Virus record (IMG/VR): IMGVR_UViG_3300031873_000001
Location: 95,537 to 159,536 of that record
Reading direction: 5' to 3' (one strand)
Source: a virus
Length of the DNA: 64,000 nt
The notes under the pieces are model-generated. The model did no database searches and was not told where the DNA came from. It saw nothing but the letters and a program-made list of their open reading frames with translations. Positions 23,560 through 29,979 of the stretch are shown piece after piece. Every line of letters starts with the position of its first letter. Position 1 is the first letter of the stretch. Position numbers and translations under genes: made by a program.

Positions 23560-23994
23560 ATGTCGAGAGCGGAGTGGATGTCGGATGAAGGGGGAGGATC
23601 GTTCGTCGAACTAAGGCAGTATGTCGGTCGGGACGTGACGGTGGTCTTGCGGGAGAGAAGGACGTGCGTCCTTCAGACCGTGATTGGGCCCCTTATCGGG
23701 GTGGACGAGGAGAAGAAGGTCGTCCACATCGGAAGGGGTCTTGTCTACGATGTGAACGTCGTATCGAAAGCCTCGGCCAAGAAAGCTCGATTGAGGCCGA
23801 CCTATCTCTATGTCGGCCCGGGAGCGGTCGACCCGATCGGCCCCGGAAAGATATGGGCCGCGAATTGGATCACCCTTGCTTCGATTCCCGGGAAGCTCAT
23901 TCGGGAGGTCGTCATTCGGGATGAGACCCTCGGGAACATTAAGATCACGCCGGTCCTTCCGGATGTCAAGGTTCGTCGCGATCACCATTCCTAA
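23560..23994 (+). CDS. Hypothetical beta-rich protein (144 aa)
   Basis: ATG 23560 follows aaggagg. Strand-rich, with RDVTVVLRERRTCVLQTVIGPL and GKLIREVVIRDETLGNIKI segments. No family recognised. A perfect 18-bp palindrome begins at its last base. Confidence 0.7.
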   Translation: MSRAEWMSDEGGGSFVELRQYVGRDVTVVLRERRTCVLQTVIGPLIGVDEEKKVVHIGRGLVYDVNVVSKASAKKARLRPTYLYVGPGAVDPIGPGKIWAANWITLASIPGKLIREVVIRDETLGNIKITPVLPDVKVRRDHHS

Positions 23995-24011
23995 CTGCTG
24001 GCGCCAGCAGT
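23994..24011 (+). repeat. 18-bp palindrome containing TGGCGCCAGCA
   Basis: ACTGCTGGCGCCAGCAGT reads the same on both strands. It starts on the last base of a stop codon. The core TGGCGCCAGCA recurs in two other short intergenic gaps (49909-49920 with its flank, and 60559-60569). A dimeric protein-binding site or RNA dyad is possible. Confidence 0.6.
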
Positions 24012-24026
24012 GGCTATAGCCGCCCA

Positions 24027-24269
24027 TTGAAGACGGGATGGAGTGATACGACAGCCGGTCCGGGATCCAACGACCCTCTTGGCGATCTCAAGAGGAGCAT
24101 GGAGAAGATTCTAAATACCCCTCCCCAACCCCCGGTAGACGTCCCGTTCAATGAGCCCCACAGCAAGAGGTTCTGGAATGCCTTCTTCGGGTCTATGCTA
24201 ACGTCGTCCCGTAGAGCTACGAGACGCTCGTTCATAGCGTGGGTTAAGTCGAGAAGGAAAATTTCGTAG
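24027..24269 (+). CDS. Possible small protein (80 aa)
   Basis: The only reading of this interval is from TTG 24027, without a clear ribosome site. The product has a Pro-rich centre and a basic end (SSRRATRRSFIAWVKSRRK). It ends 4 bases before the next -35 box. May be a real late-translated small gene or a chance frame. Confidence 0.35.
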   Translation: MKTGWSDTTAGPGSNDPLGDLKRSMEKILNTPPQPPVDVPFNEPHSKRFWNAFFGSMLTSSRRATRRSFIAWVKSRRKIS

Positions 24270-24273
24270 GGAC

Positions 24274-24302
24274 TTGACTGTTACGTTGGGAATAGGTATA
24301 AT
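24274..24302 (+). promoter_or_regulatory. Strong sigma70 promoter for an RNA gene
   Basis: TTGACT (24274-24279), 17-base spacer, TATAAT (24297-24302). One mismatch from consensus. No ORF with a ribosome site begins within the next 250 bases; instead a structured RNA starts near 24308. Confidence 0.85.
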
Positions 24303-24308
24303 GTTTCT

Positions 24309-24406
24309 GGCGGGCGTGGGAAGTGGGACGGGGGATAGGCCAACCTGTCCGGCTGAATCCTAAGCCCGGAAGCTAGGGGATAGGTACTGCTTCCTCCCTG
24401 CCCGCC
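24309..24406 (+). ncRNA. Structured RNA domain, multi-branch stem
   Basis: GGCGGGC (24309-24315) pairs with GCCCGCC (24400-24406), continued by GGGA (24318-24321) with TCCC (24395-24398). Inside are three hairpins: GGATAGG/CCTGTCC (24333-24350, loop CCAA), GGCT/AGCC (24351-24366) and GGAAGC/GCTTCC (24368-24394). Loop CCTA of the second hairpin can pair with TAGG in the loop of the third, a possible kissing contact. I do not recognise this as RNase P, 4.5S, 6S, tmRNA or a known riboswitch. Confidence 0.65.
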
Positions 24407-24417
24407 TTGAAAATGAA

Positions 24418-24547
24418 CTGACGGTGCGGTGTGGTGGGAACACGCCCGATGACCGAATGTAGGCGTTGCACGCTGTCGGTAGCGGTTGCCGTATGCGATC
24501 CTATAAAAGCGAAACACGTAAGCCGGTTCGAATCCGGCCCCGTCAGT
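24418..24547 (+). ncRNA. tRNA-like RNA with oversized body
   Basis: CTGACGG (24418-24424) pairs with CCGTCAG (24540-24546), and GCCGG-TTCGAAT-CCGGC (24522-24538) is a canonical T arm with 7-base loop. A D-arm-like hairpin GTGT/ACAC (24429-24443) has a GG-containing loop. The length of about 130 bases exceeds any normal tRNA, and one unpaired base separates T stem and acceptor stem. Middle hairpins include ACCGA/TCGGT (24452-24480). No CCA is encoded. A tRNA with an insertion, or a tRNA mimic transcribed together with the 5' domain. Confidence 0.55.
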
Positions 24548-24575
24548 TAAGAACTTATAATACGAGGAGAGACCG

Positions 24576-24761
24576 ATGGCCGAGAAGAAGGAAGTCAAAT
24601 ACGACTGGACCGATCCGATGGAGAGATGCCCGAATCCAGACTGCCGGAGTCGGGTCATCCAGCTCGGAGGATGCGGTCATGGTCATTGCTTGGCCTGTGG
24701 TCTTACCTGGGACTACCGGACGCATGAAATCGTGCAGGACATGTTCAGGATGACGCCATGA
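24576..24761 (+). CDS. Small zinc-ribbon protein (61 aa)
   Basis: ATG 24576 follows aggagag. C-P-N-P-D-C-R-S-R and C-G-H-G-H-C-L-A-C-G provide six Cys and two His, enough for one ribbon or a binuclear site. Unknown role. Translationally coupled to the next gene by an ATGA overlap. Confidence 0.72.
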   Translation: MAEKKEVKYDWTDPMERCPNPDCRSRVIQLGGCGHGHCLACGLTWDYRTHEIVQDMFRMTP

Positions 24762-25147
24762 TGTTTAAGATCGGGCATATCGTTCTGAACGCCACAACGG
24801 GAAAGAAGGGCCTCGTCGTTCCCGACTTTATGGGAACCTGTGCGTCTTACGAGATTCCCGTCGTCTACGAAGGGACGACGAGTTTCTGCGGGACGAACAA
24901 GGAGGAGCTCGAAGATCTGGGTCCAGAGAACCCGAATCCCTCCTTCGAGAAGTGCGGGGGAGGCAAGGGAGCGAACTGCTGTATGTTCCTGGTGGCCGGA
25001 GGGGAGCTCATGTGTGCCCGGGCAACCGAGATGAGGTATGACATCATCTTTAAGGCCTCGAGCCCGGGGTGGAGGGCCAAGAGGCATCCTGTATCTCTCT
25101 TTCCGGCCTGTCAGCTTAACGGGAAGGCTCCGTGGCCAGAAAGGTGA
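24758..25147 (+). CDS. Hypothetical protein (129 aa)
   Basis: Starts GHIVLNATTGKKGLVV, an SH3-like strand pair similar to small barrel proteins, then a Cys-containing middle (CGGGKGANCCMFLV) and FPACQL near the end. No assignment. Confidence 0.68.
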   Translation: MMFKIGHIVLNATTGKKGLVVPDFMGTCASYEIPVVYEGTTSFCGTNKEELEDLGPENPNPSFEKCGGGKGANCCMFLVAGGELMCARATEMRYDIIFKASSPGWRAKRHPVSLFPACQLNGKAPWPER

Positions 25148-25365
25148 GGGGAGGCTGGACGGACAAGGTGCATGGGATTTACATAGCCCATAACCCTTCT
25201 CCTCGTGAAAGAAAGGAGGATGGTGGGCTGTCCGTTGCTCGGGCCGACCTGCCGAGGCATTTTAGGCCGACATTATATCCGGGTCGAAGTCCGGGGTATC
25301 GACTTATGGGGAGGATGCTTCTCGATATGGGCTACAGGGAGGAGGGCTGTGATGCGAGATTTTAA
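25132..25365 (+). CDS. Doubtful small ORF in a region with two plausible frames
   Basis: GTG 25132 opens a basic 77-residue frame (MARKVRGGWTDKVHGIYIA). From 25205 a second frame, continuous with the next gene, also reads as protein-like (HYIRVEVRGIDLWGG). One of them, or a product made by shifting between them, is real; I cannot decide. Confidence 0.38.
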   Translation: MARKVRGGWTDKVHGIYIAHNPSPRERKEDGGLSVARADLPRHFRPTLYPGRSPGYRLMGRMLLDMGYREEGCDARF

Positions 25366-25888
25366 CGAGCTGTTGGGTGTGGCGAAGCGGGCGTATGAGC
25401 CGGTGGCGGAGACGATGTCTGCCGAGACGATGCAGAAGCACATGATCGAGGCCGAGAAAATGAAGGCTATGATCAAGAAGAAGCTCGGATTCGATGCGGA
25501 GATCGTGCAGGTGGAGAACTGGCGAGCCCACCACGATCCGAAGTATGCCGGGAAGATCGTCGTGGTCAAAGAACCTTCCTATGCCGGTCCGGCCTTTGTT
25601 GTGAACTCCGTCGTGCGGATACTGCTCGTCGAAAATAACTGGCCGACCGGGAGGTTGACTGAAGGGGTGCATGCCAAGTATGAAGGGGTCATGGGGGATT
25701 ACCTGATGGGATCGAACATGCTCGGGTACATCTCGAAGATGCCGTCGGCGGTCTACTCTCATACTGACGTCCTGATTGTTTCGCTTGCCGACCTCGGGGG
25801 CTTCGTCGAGCAGAGCAAACCGTTGGAGGAGTGGGTCAGGAAGCACGGCGGGATGAAGCTGTTTATCGAGCGGGATAAGAGGGATTAG
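25352..25888 (+). CDS. Hypothetical protein (178 aa)
   Basis: ATG 25352 follows agggaggagg, so this start is preferred though the frame is open to 25205. N-terminal helices rich in Met/Glu/Lys, then a strand-rich centre (KIVVVKEPSYAGPAFVV). No family recognised. Confidence 0.72.
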   Translation: MRDFNELLGVAKRAYEPVAETMSAETMQKHMIEAEKMKAMIKKKLGFDAEIVQVENWRAHHDPKYAGKIVVVKEPSYAGPAFVVNSVVRILLVENNWPTGRLTEGVHAKYEGVMGDYLMGSNMLGYISKMPSAVYSHTDVLIVSLADLGGFVEQSKPLEEWVRKHGGMKLFIERDKRD

Positions 25889-25890
25889 AT

Positions 25891-26100
25891 GTGGCTAAGT
25901 TCGAGACAATCCTCGGGATCACCGACATCATAGAGCACTGCGGGGAATGCTTCTACTGCCAGGTGCCGCTTGGAAGTCATTCTCCACTCTGTTCCCGGAG
26001 GGTCTTCCTTCCCGTTCAGGCTCATTTACCGCCCCCCAAGAGATGTCCTTTAAGGGACCTCGAGCACGCAAATCTTGATTTTCACAAAGTATCGGTATAG
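25891..26100 (+). CDS. Small Cys-containing protein (69 aa)
   Basis: GTG 25891, two bases after the previous stop. C-G-E-C-F-Y-C followed by C-S-R-R and C-P-L-R could bind zinc. Its last codons and the 90 bases after it are AT-richer than the surroundings; that gap (26101-26189) shows no gene and no promoter I trust. Confidence 0.55.
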   Translation: MAKFETILGITDIIEHCGECFYCQVPLGSHSPLCSRRVFLPVQAHLPPPKRCPLRDLEHANLDFHKVSV

Positions 26101-26189
26101 GTTTGGCACTTCAAAATCCACAACGAGCACTTTTTCAATGACTTATGATTTTCCCGACTGCATACTCCTGCACTCACTAGCATTGATGG

Positions 26190-26528
26190 ATGCCCTTTTC
26201 AGACCCCTTAGAGGCCCTGTTTAGCCCCATGAGAATCAAGAAGACCCTGCGCCATTGGATAGAGGTGGATCCCGCCCTCTACTACGACACCCCCCGGAAC
26301 TGGGAGGATGCGGCTGAGGATCTCGAGAAGCTCTTGAAGGAGCATGATGCCTTCTCGAAGTACCGGGTATCGCTCGAGAAGGAGGAGTTCGACGTCTGCT
26401 CGCTCTGTGGCCGGGACTGGGAGGTGGACGAGGAGGGGACTCCGGCCTGTTGCGAGAAGGCGGTAGCCGAGCATGAGGCCGAGCAGGAGCGGAAGCGGAA
26501 GGAGATTGCCGTGGTGGGGAGTTTGTGA
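26190..26528 (+). CDS. Hypothetical protein with Cys knuckle and shared C-terminal peptide (112 aa)
   Basis: Helical N-terminal two-thirds, C-S-L-C-G and a later C-C pair, then a Glu/Lys-rich helix. The end, RKEIAVVGSL, belongs to the C-terminal peptide group (x-[IF]-x-V-x-G-x-[LI]) described for this region. Confidence 0.72.
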   Translation: MPFSDPLEALFSPMRIKKTLRHWIEVDPALYYDTPRNWEDAAEDLEKLLKEHDAFSKYRVSLEKEEFDVCSLCGRDWEVDEEGTPACCEKAVAEHEAEQERKRKEIAVVGSL

Positions 26529-27250
26529 TGGCTGATCTCAGCACTCCCGACTTAGGACCTTACTCGGTTGGCTTCCGGGAGGATGTCGTCAGGGCCCCGG
26601 ATGGGCGGGTCGTCAGGGATCGGGGGAGTGCCGTGATGCGAAGGTGCAATCTTTGCAGTGGGGTGTTCAATAACATCGGGAGCCCGTCCTGCCCGTATTG
26701 TGGTTCGATAGACACCATAGAGACGGTGGCCTCGGCAGGGGTCAACATCGGGCAGTTATATCAAGTGCTTGACGCGATGGAGCCGGGGGAGTTTATGGAC
26801 ATCCGCATCGCCCGGGAAGTTATCATAGAAGAAGTCTTTGAGCATCGGGAGGAATTCTGGGGGAAGTATCCCGGGTTTCCTCTCGGCCCAGACGTTCATC
26901 CCAACCGTCCGATCTGCGTGGGGATAGTAAATCCTTCTTCGAACCTTCCCGTTCATCCCCATCCCCTCCGTTTTTATTCTACCAACGAAGAATGGGTCTG
27001 GCAGGTTGTCTCGATGATGAGGGCCCATACGAGCTTGTGTTCTCTGACTTACGATAGCCGCCGTTACCGTGCGAGCTTTATTGATGTCGGGGACGGTGTT
27101 CACGTCTTCCCGCTCAAGGGCGAGTTTGGGGCTACGAACTTTCCCGAGGCGATCTGCAAGGCCGCTCTCTTTGCCGTCCGGTCGGCGAAGGGGATGGTGC
27201 CTTTAAACCCGCCCGGAGAGGAAGCCTTCGGGGTCCGGGGAGCTATATGA
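26528..27250 (+). CDS. Zinc-ribbon plus phage ABA-sandwich-like protein
   Basis: 240 residues from ATG 26528 (TGATG overlap). C-N-L-C-S...C-P-Y-C-G is a zinc ribbon at about 40-60. Residues 140-220 (FYSTNEEWVWQVVSMM ... FPEAICKAALFAV) resemble the phage ABA-sandwich domain, a small fold common in siphophage and myophage genomes with the end motif A-I-C-R-A-A-L. The middle has many His/Pro. C-terminus EEAFGVRGAI is in the shared-peptide group. Confidence 0.72.
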   Translation: MADLSTPDLGPYSVGFREDVVRAPDGRVVRDRGSAVMRRCNLCSGVFNNIGSPSCPYCGSIDTIETVASAGVNIGQLYQVLDAMEPGEFMDIRIAREVIIEEVFEHREEFWGKYPGFPLGPDVHPNRPICVGIVNPSSNLPVHPHPLRFYSTNEEWVWQVVSMMRAHTSLCSLTYDSRRYRASFIDVGDGVHVFPLKGEFGATNFPEAICKAALFAVRSAKGMVPLNPPGEEAFGVRGAI

Positions 27251-27411
27251 GGACGGGTCACATAGCGATCTGCGTCCCGGCCACCAAGAAGTGCTATGCC
27301 ATCATGTGGAGCTACGGGGAGATCTGCGTCCATTGTAACTGTTGCGGGGTGATGCAGAAGGGCTTGGCTATGTGGGTCGCCCGGGCTCGCTACCACACAT
27401 CCACGAGATAG
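27247..27411 (+). CDS. Cys-rich protein, probably N-terminal part of a frameshifted gene
   Basis: ATG 27247 overlaps the previous stop. 54 codons with C-V-H-C-N-C-C-G, ending ARARYHTSTR. In the -1 frame the same region continues as H-I-H-E-I-A-E-A-C-E-K-A into the frame that ends at 27560, giving a natural 105-residue protein. Either a programmed shift near the TACCACAC stretch (about 27391-27400), a recent mutation, or an assembly error. Confidence 0.55.
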   Translation: MRTGHIAICVPATKKCYAIMWSYGEICVHCNCCGVMQKGLAMWVARARYHTSTR

Positions 27412-27560
27412 CCGAGGCCTGCGAGAAGGCGATCAAAGACCCGAAGTGGTATCTGGACCGAACGAAGGCTGTTTACTTTCATCCCAATTTAAGGCATACT
27501 ATAAGGGAGTACCGTTACACCCTTCAGAAGGTGGGGGAATGGGAAGCGAGAAGAAGCTGA
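27342..27560 (+). CDS. C-terminal continuation of the Cys-rich protein in the -1 frame
   Basis: No convincing independent start: TTG 27342 lies inside the other frame without a ribosome site. From about 27400 the product HEIAEACEKAIKDPKWYLD and what follows is well-formed helical protein to the stop at 27560. Confidence 0.5.
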   Translation: MRGDAEGLGYVGRPGSLPHIHEIAEACEKAIKDPKWYLDRTKAVYFHPNLRHTIREYRYTLQKVGEWEARRS

Positions 27561-27715
27561 CCGTAGACGTCACGGAAATGATCACGGATGAGATTCAGCG
27601 TTGCGAGGCGAACGCCAAGACCTGGGCCCACTGCAAGTGCGCCACCTGCCAGGGGATGGCGAAGGCGTTCCGTGCAAGGGCCGATCGCTTGCGGGACAAA
27701 CTGAGGAGGCTGTGA
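27539..27715 (+). CDS. Small Cys-containing protein (58 aa)
   Basis: ATG 27539 after ggtggggg. C-x18-C-K-C-A-T-C-Q-G gives a possible zinc site; the rest is a basic helix (AFRARADRLRDKLRRL). Upstream open frame rejected for lack of a ribosome site. Confidence 0.65.
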   Translation: MGSEKKLTVDVTEMITDEIQRCEANAKTWAHCKCATCQGMAKAFRARADRLRDKLRRL

Positions 27716-27879
27716 TGCGATATCTATTCTGTATTCTAACGGGCGTGGTTCTCGGGTTTATTCCTCTCGGGGTTGCTCTGGCGGTTCCCCACTCTAAGAT
27801 CGGGTTTTACATGGGGTTCGCCTCGGGCACCGTTTACCTGGGCGGGATGATCGCACGGAGAATCTGGAAGGTGCTGTGA
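27715..27879 (+). CDS. Small two-TM membrane protein (54 aa)
   Basis: ATG 27715 overlaps the preceding TGA. Hydrophobic segments at residues 3-25 (LFCILTGVVLGFIPLGVALA) and 31-46, with a basic end (ARRIWKVL). No family recognised. Confidence 0.65.
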   Translation: MRYLFCILTGVVLGFIPLGVALAVPHSKIGFYMGFASGTVYLGGMIARRIWKVL

Positions 27880-27910
27880 TGCGGAAGAAGAACAAGCGGG
27901 GGAAACGAAG

Positions 27911-28279
27911 ATGAGCGAGCCCATTCAAGTAGAGCAGTTTGGGAAAGACCACTGGTCCACGCTGACCTACGCCGAGAGCCGGTGCGTGGACAACAAGGGC
28001 GAGCTGGACTTCCGGCACATGAGAACGAACCCGGAGAAGCATCCGGGATCTCAGGGAGGCCACTGGGCCCCGGGCTACGCTACCCGACTCAGGGACGGGT
28101 CAGTCATTCCCGGTCACGACGACTGGGACTGCCTGGACGATCTCGAGAAGTCCGGGATGGTCACCGTGATGTCGATGGTCAACGGGTCGGTCCGGATGAC
28201 GGATTTGGGCTTTGAGGTGGTTGCCCGGATTCGTAAACACCTAGCATCAGGAGGGAATTATGCGGGATTCATTTTCTAA
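27911..28279 (+). CDS. Hypothetical protein, winged-helix-like C-terminal half (122 aa)
   Basis: D-H-W-S-T-L-T-Y-A-E-S-R at the N-terminus, G-H-D-D-W-D-C-L-D-D-L-E-K-S-G-M-V then V-R-M-T-D-L-G-F-E-V-V-A-R-I-R, which reads as a wing and recognition helix. I associate this layout with a conserved phage protein of unknown role. Ends past the next start. Confidence 0.72.
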   Translation: MSEPIQVEQFGKDHWSTLTYAESRCVDNKGELDFRHMRTNPEKHPGSQGGHWAPGYATRLRDGSVIPGHDDWDCLDDLEKSGMVTVMSMVNGSVRMTDLGFEVVARIRKHLASGGNYAGFIF

Positions 28280-28424
28280 CCTCAAGTTCATGGACGGGAC
28301 GACGGTGCCTCCGGAGTATATGGAGAAGCTCGCTCCGCTCATTTCAGTGGCCGCCCGGGCCCAGGAACTCATGACCACGGAGGAGCTCGATGCGCTCGAG
28401 CGACAAGTTCAAAAAGCAGGTTAG
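28260..28424 (+). CDS. Small hypothetical protein (54 aa)
   Basis: ATG 28260 after caggagg. Short helical protein (MRDSFSNLKFMDGTTVPPEY then two helices). Overlaps both neighbours; the good ribosome site supports it. Confidence 0.62.
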   Translation: MRDSFSNLKFMDGTTVPPEYMEKLAPLISVAARAQELMTTEELDALERQVQKAG

Positions 28425-28740
28425 GATGGTTTCGAGAAAGATACGGAAACTGAAGGCGGACTTAGCGGACGCGAGAACCGCTCTTCTCACGCCCAAGCAG
28501 AAGCAAGCCCTGGCGATCGTGCAGGCCAACCCCGGGATCCGGCCTCAGCGGTTTGCGAAGCTGATGTGGCCGGACTCGGAGTGCTGGGAGAAGCGGTATC
28601 GGTGCGGGAACGGGACCCACAAGGGAGGCGGGATGCACACGGCGGGCGGTGCTTATCTCGGGAAGCTCCGGAAGCTCAGACTGGTTCATCTCGAAGGGGA
28701 GTGGGGACACGAGGGCTACTATGTCTCAAAAAGGGTCTGA
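28390..28740 (+). CDS. Hypothetical basic protein (116 aa)
   Basis: ATG 28390 has ggaggagc in front; ATG 28426 is an alternative. Basic helical N-terminus, then L-T-P-K-Q-K-Q-A-L-A-I-V-Q-A-N-P-G-I-R-P-Q-R-F-A, reading as a winged-helix DNA-binding region with K-L-R-K-L-R-L-V as recognition side. Possible regulator. Confidence 0.68.
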   Translation: MRSSDKFKKQVRMVSRKIRKLKADLADARTALLTPKQKQALAIVQANPGIRPQRFAKLMWPDSECWEKRYRCGNGTHKGGGMHTAGGAYLGKLRKLRLVHLEGEWGHEGYYVSKRV

Positions 28741-29170
28741 TCTGTTCGCCCGCTGGGCCCCCGGAATAGCTCAGGCTATCATCTACGCCTATTTCACCGT
28801 GATGTTTTCCCGGGAGTATTTTGTGAGCCATAAGCCGTGGTATTATCTTCTTCTGTCCGCCGTCTGTTGCCTCGTTTCTGCTGGGATGATATCCTTCACA
28901 ATTTATAAGACCGTGTTGGAGGACAAGATAAAGGAAGCCCGCCGAGCGGTCGATGAGGCTTGCCCTCGCTGTGGCGGTCTGGGTGAAGTGGGAATTGATG
29001 GCTATCCCGGGAGCCGTAGTTCCTGTCCAGTCTGTAATGGGAGCGGAAGGACCATAGAGAGAGACCTTCTGTGGGTAGCGGGCGGTCAGGCCCGCCGGGT
29101 CGCCCCGGGCAAAAGACCGACCCCGGATCCCGACAAGGAAGAACCCTTCGGCGTGAAGGGGAGCCTGTAG
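28721..29170 (+). CDS. Membrane protein with DnaJ-type zinc motif and shared C-terminal peptide
   Basis: 149 residues from ATG 28721. Two hydrophobic segments (about 17-31 and 41-64), then C-P-R-C-G-G-L-G and C-P-V-C-N-G-S-G, two C-x-x-C-x-G-x-G repeats as in the DnaJ cysteine-rich domain, which bind one zinc. The C-terminus EEPFGVKGSL is nearly the same as those at 27250 and 29497. Function unknown; a membrane-tethered zinc protein. Confidence 0.75.
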   Translation: MSQKGSDLFARWAPGIAQAIIYAYFTVMFSREYFVSHKPWYYLLLSAVCCLVSAGMISFTIYKTVLEDKIKEARRAVDEACPRCGGLGEVGIDGYPGSRSSCPVCNGSGRTIERDLLWVAGGQARRVAPGKRPTPDPDKEEPFGVKGSL

Positions 29171-29193
29171 TGGCTCACGTCCGTCCCCGCCAT

Positions 29194-29271
29194 ACTTCTC
29201 TTCCCGTTCGATCTTGTGGATATCCTTGAGCGGGACCCCGGCAAACGTCAAGATCGAACGGGAAGAGAAGT
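29194..29271 (+). repeat. 23-bp perfect inverted repeat with 32-base loop
   Basis: Arm 1 at 29194-29216 and arm 2 at 29249-29271 are exact reverse complements. Key core: CTTCCCGTTCGATC / GATCGAACGGGAAG. Arm 2 read in one frame encodes K-I-E-R-E-E-K-F-G, followed by A-E-G-L and a stop, a variant of the shared C-terminal peptide, so one arm may be an inverted copy of a peptide-coding segment. No T-run follows, so it is not a typical terminator. Confidence 0.75.
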
Positions 29272-29287
29272 TCGGAGCGGAGGGGTT

Positions 29288-29497
29288 ATGAATGTGCTAG
29301 ATTGGATAAACGTAATACTCGGCTTAATTCTGTGTTTGGTCGTTTCGATTTCCCTACTGATGATGTTTCTCGGATGGGTTGCGGATGGATGTGGGGACTG
29401 GATCATAGCTCGGGTTTTCCGGAGAAAGAAACGGGTCGTTATGGAGAGAGACGATGGATCCCGGGAAGAAAAGTTCGGGGTGCGAGGGTATTTATAA
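29288..29497 (+). CDS. Small membrane protein with shared C-terminal peptide (69 aa)
   Basis: ATG 29288 after ggagggg. Residues 1-35 are one long hydrophobic segment (WINVILGLILCLVVSISLLM), then a basic cytoplasmic stretch (FRRKKRVV) and the end REEKFGVRGYL. Unknown function. Confidence 0.7.
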   Translation: MNVLDWINVILGLILCLVVSISLLMMFLGWVADGCGDWIIARVFRRKKRVVMERDDGSREEKFGVRGYL

Positions 29498-29512
29498 ACG
29501 GAGGGATGCACG

Positions 29513-29974
29513 ATGGATATCAAGATGTTCGAGATCAGGGACGTGGGGACGCTTATTCCCGCAATCGGGATCCGGCTAAACCCTACCGATGGAGGCGAGC
29601 GATGGCTTCTGGCTCTGGCCGGGTTCGGGCAAGACGTGGAAGGAGTGGATGGGCAGGGTTCTTACGTCCTTCTCATTTTTCTCACCAGGGACATAGCTCA
29701 TTACGATCCGGCCCAGTGGGGAGACCGGACGATGCTTCAAGCCCACCTGTTCATCCGTGATAAGTGGTTTGCCTTAAGGACAGGGGACGTGGTCGACGTG
29801 CAGTTCGTTTTGGGCGAGACGGATCATCCCAAAACTGCGGAACGGTGGGGCCCATCTCTGTTGGAGCTTGCGGGAAAAGATATGCCTAGCCTCAAGAGAG
29901 CTTCAGCGTCTCCTGCGCCTCGGGCGGATGTGGTTGGGGGAACGGTTCCTTCTGACGCAGATATCCCGTTTTAA
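29513..29974 (+). CDS. Hypothetical protein ending in an SSB-like acidic tip (153 aa)
   Basis: Beta-rich body with F-E-I-R-D-V-G-T-L-I-P-A-I-G-I-R-L and G-D-V-V-D-V-Q-F-V-L-G-E-T-D, a pattern I associate with a conserved phage protein of unknown function. The last residues, P-S-D-A-D-I-P-F, mimic the conserved D-D-D-I-P-F tip of bacterial SSB, which binds RecQ, RecO, PriA, Exo I and others. The spacer before it (about 115-145) is Ala/Pro/Ser-rich, like the SSB linker. Confidence 0.75.
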   Translation: MDIKMFEIRDVGTLIPAIGIRLNPTDGGERWLLALAGFGQDVEGVDGQGSYVLLIFLTRDIAHYDPAQWGDRTMLQAHLFIRDKWFALRTGDVVDVQFVLGETDHPKTAERWGPSLLELAGKDMPSLKRASASPAPRADVVGGTVPSDADIPF

Positions 29975-29979
29975 GTATA

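Noticed and set aside
24309-24547. tmRNA
   Set aside because: The T arm and acceptor are tRNA-like, but the acceptor 5' strand lies in the middle of the transcript, I find no tag reading frame, and the length is short for tmRNA. Kept as tRNA-like RNA.
24556-24561. TATAAT before the gene at 24576
   Set aside because: No -35 box at a usable distance (the expected place is inside the T arm); more likely a chance match or processing site.
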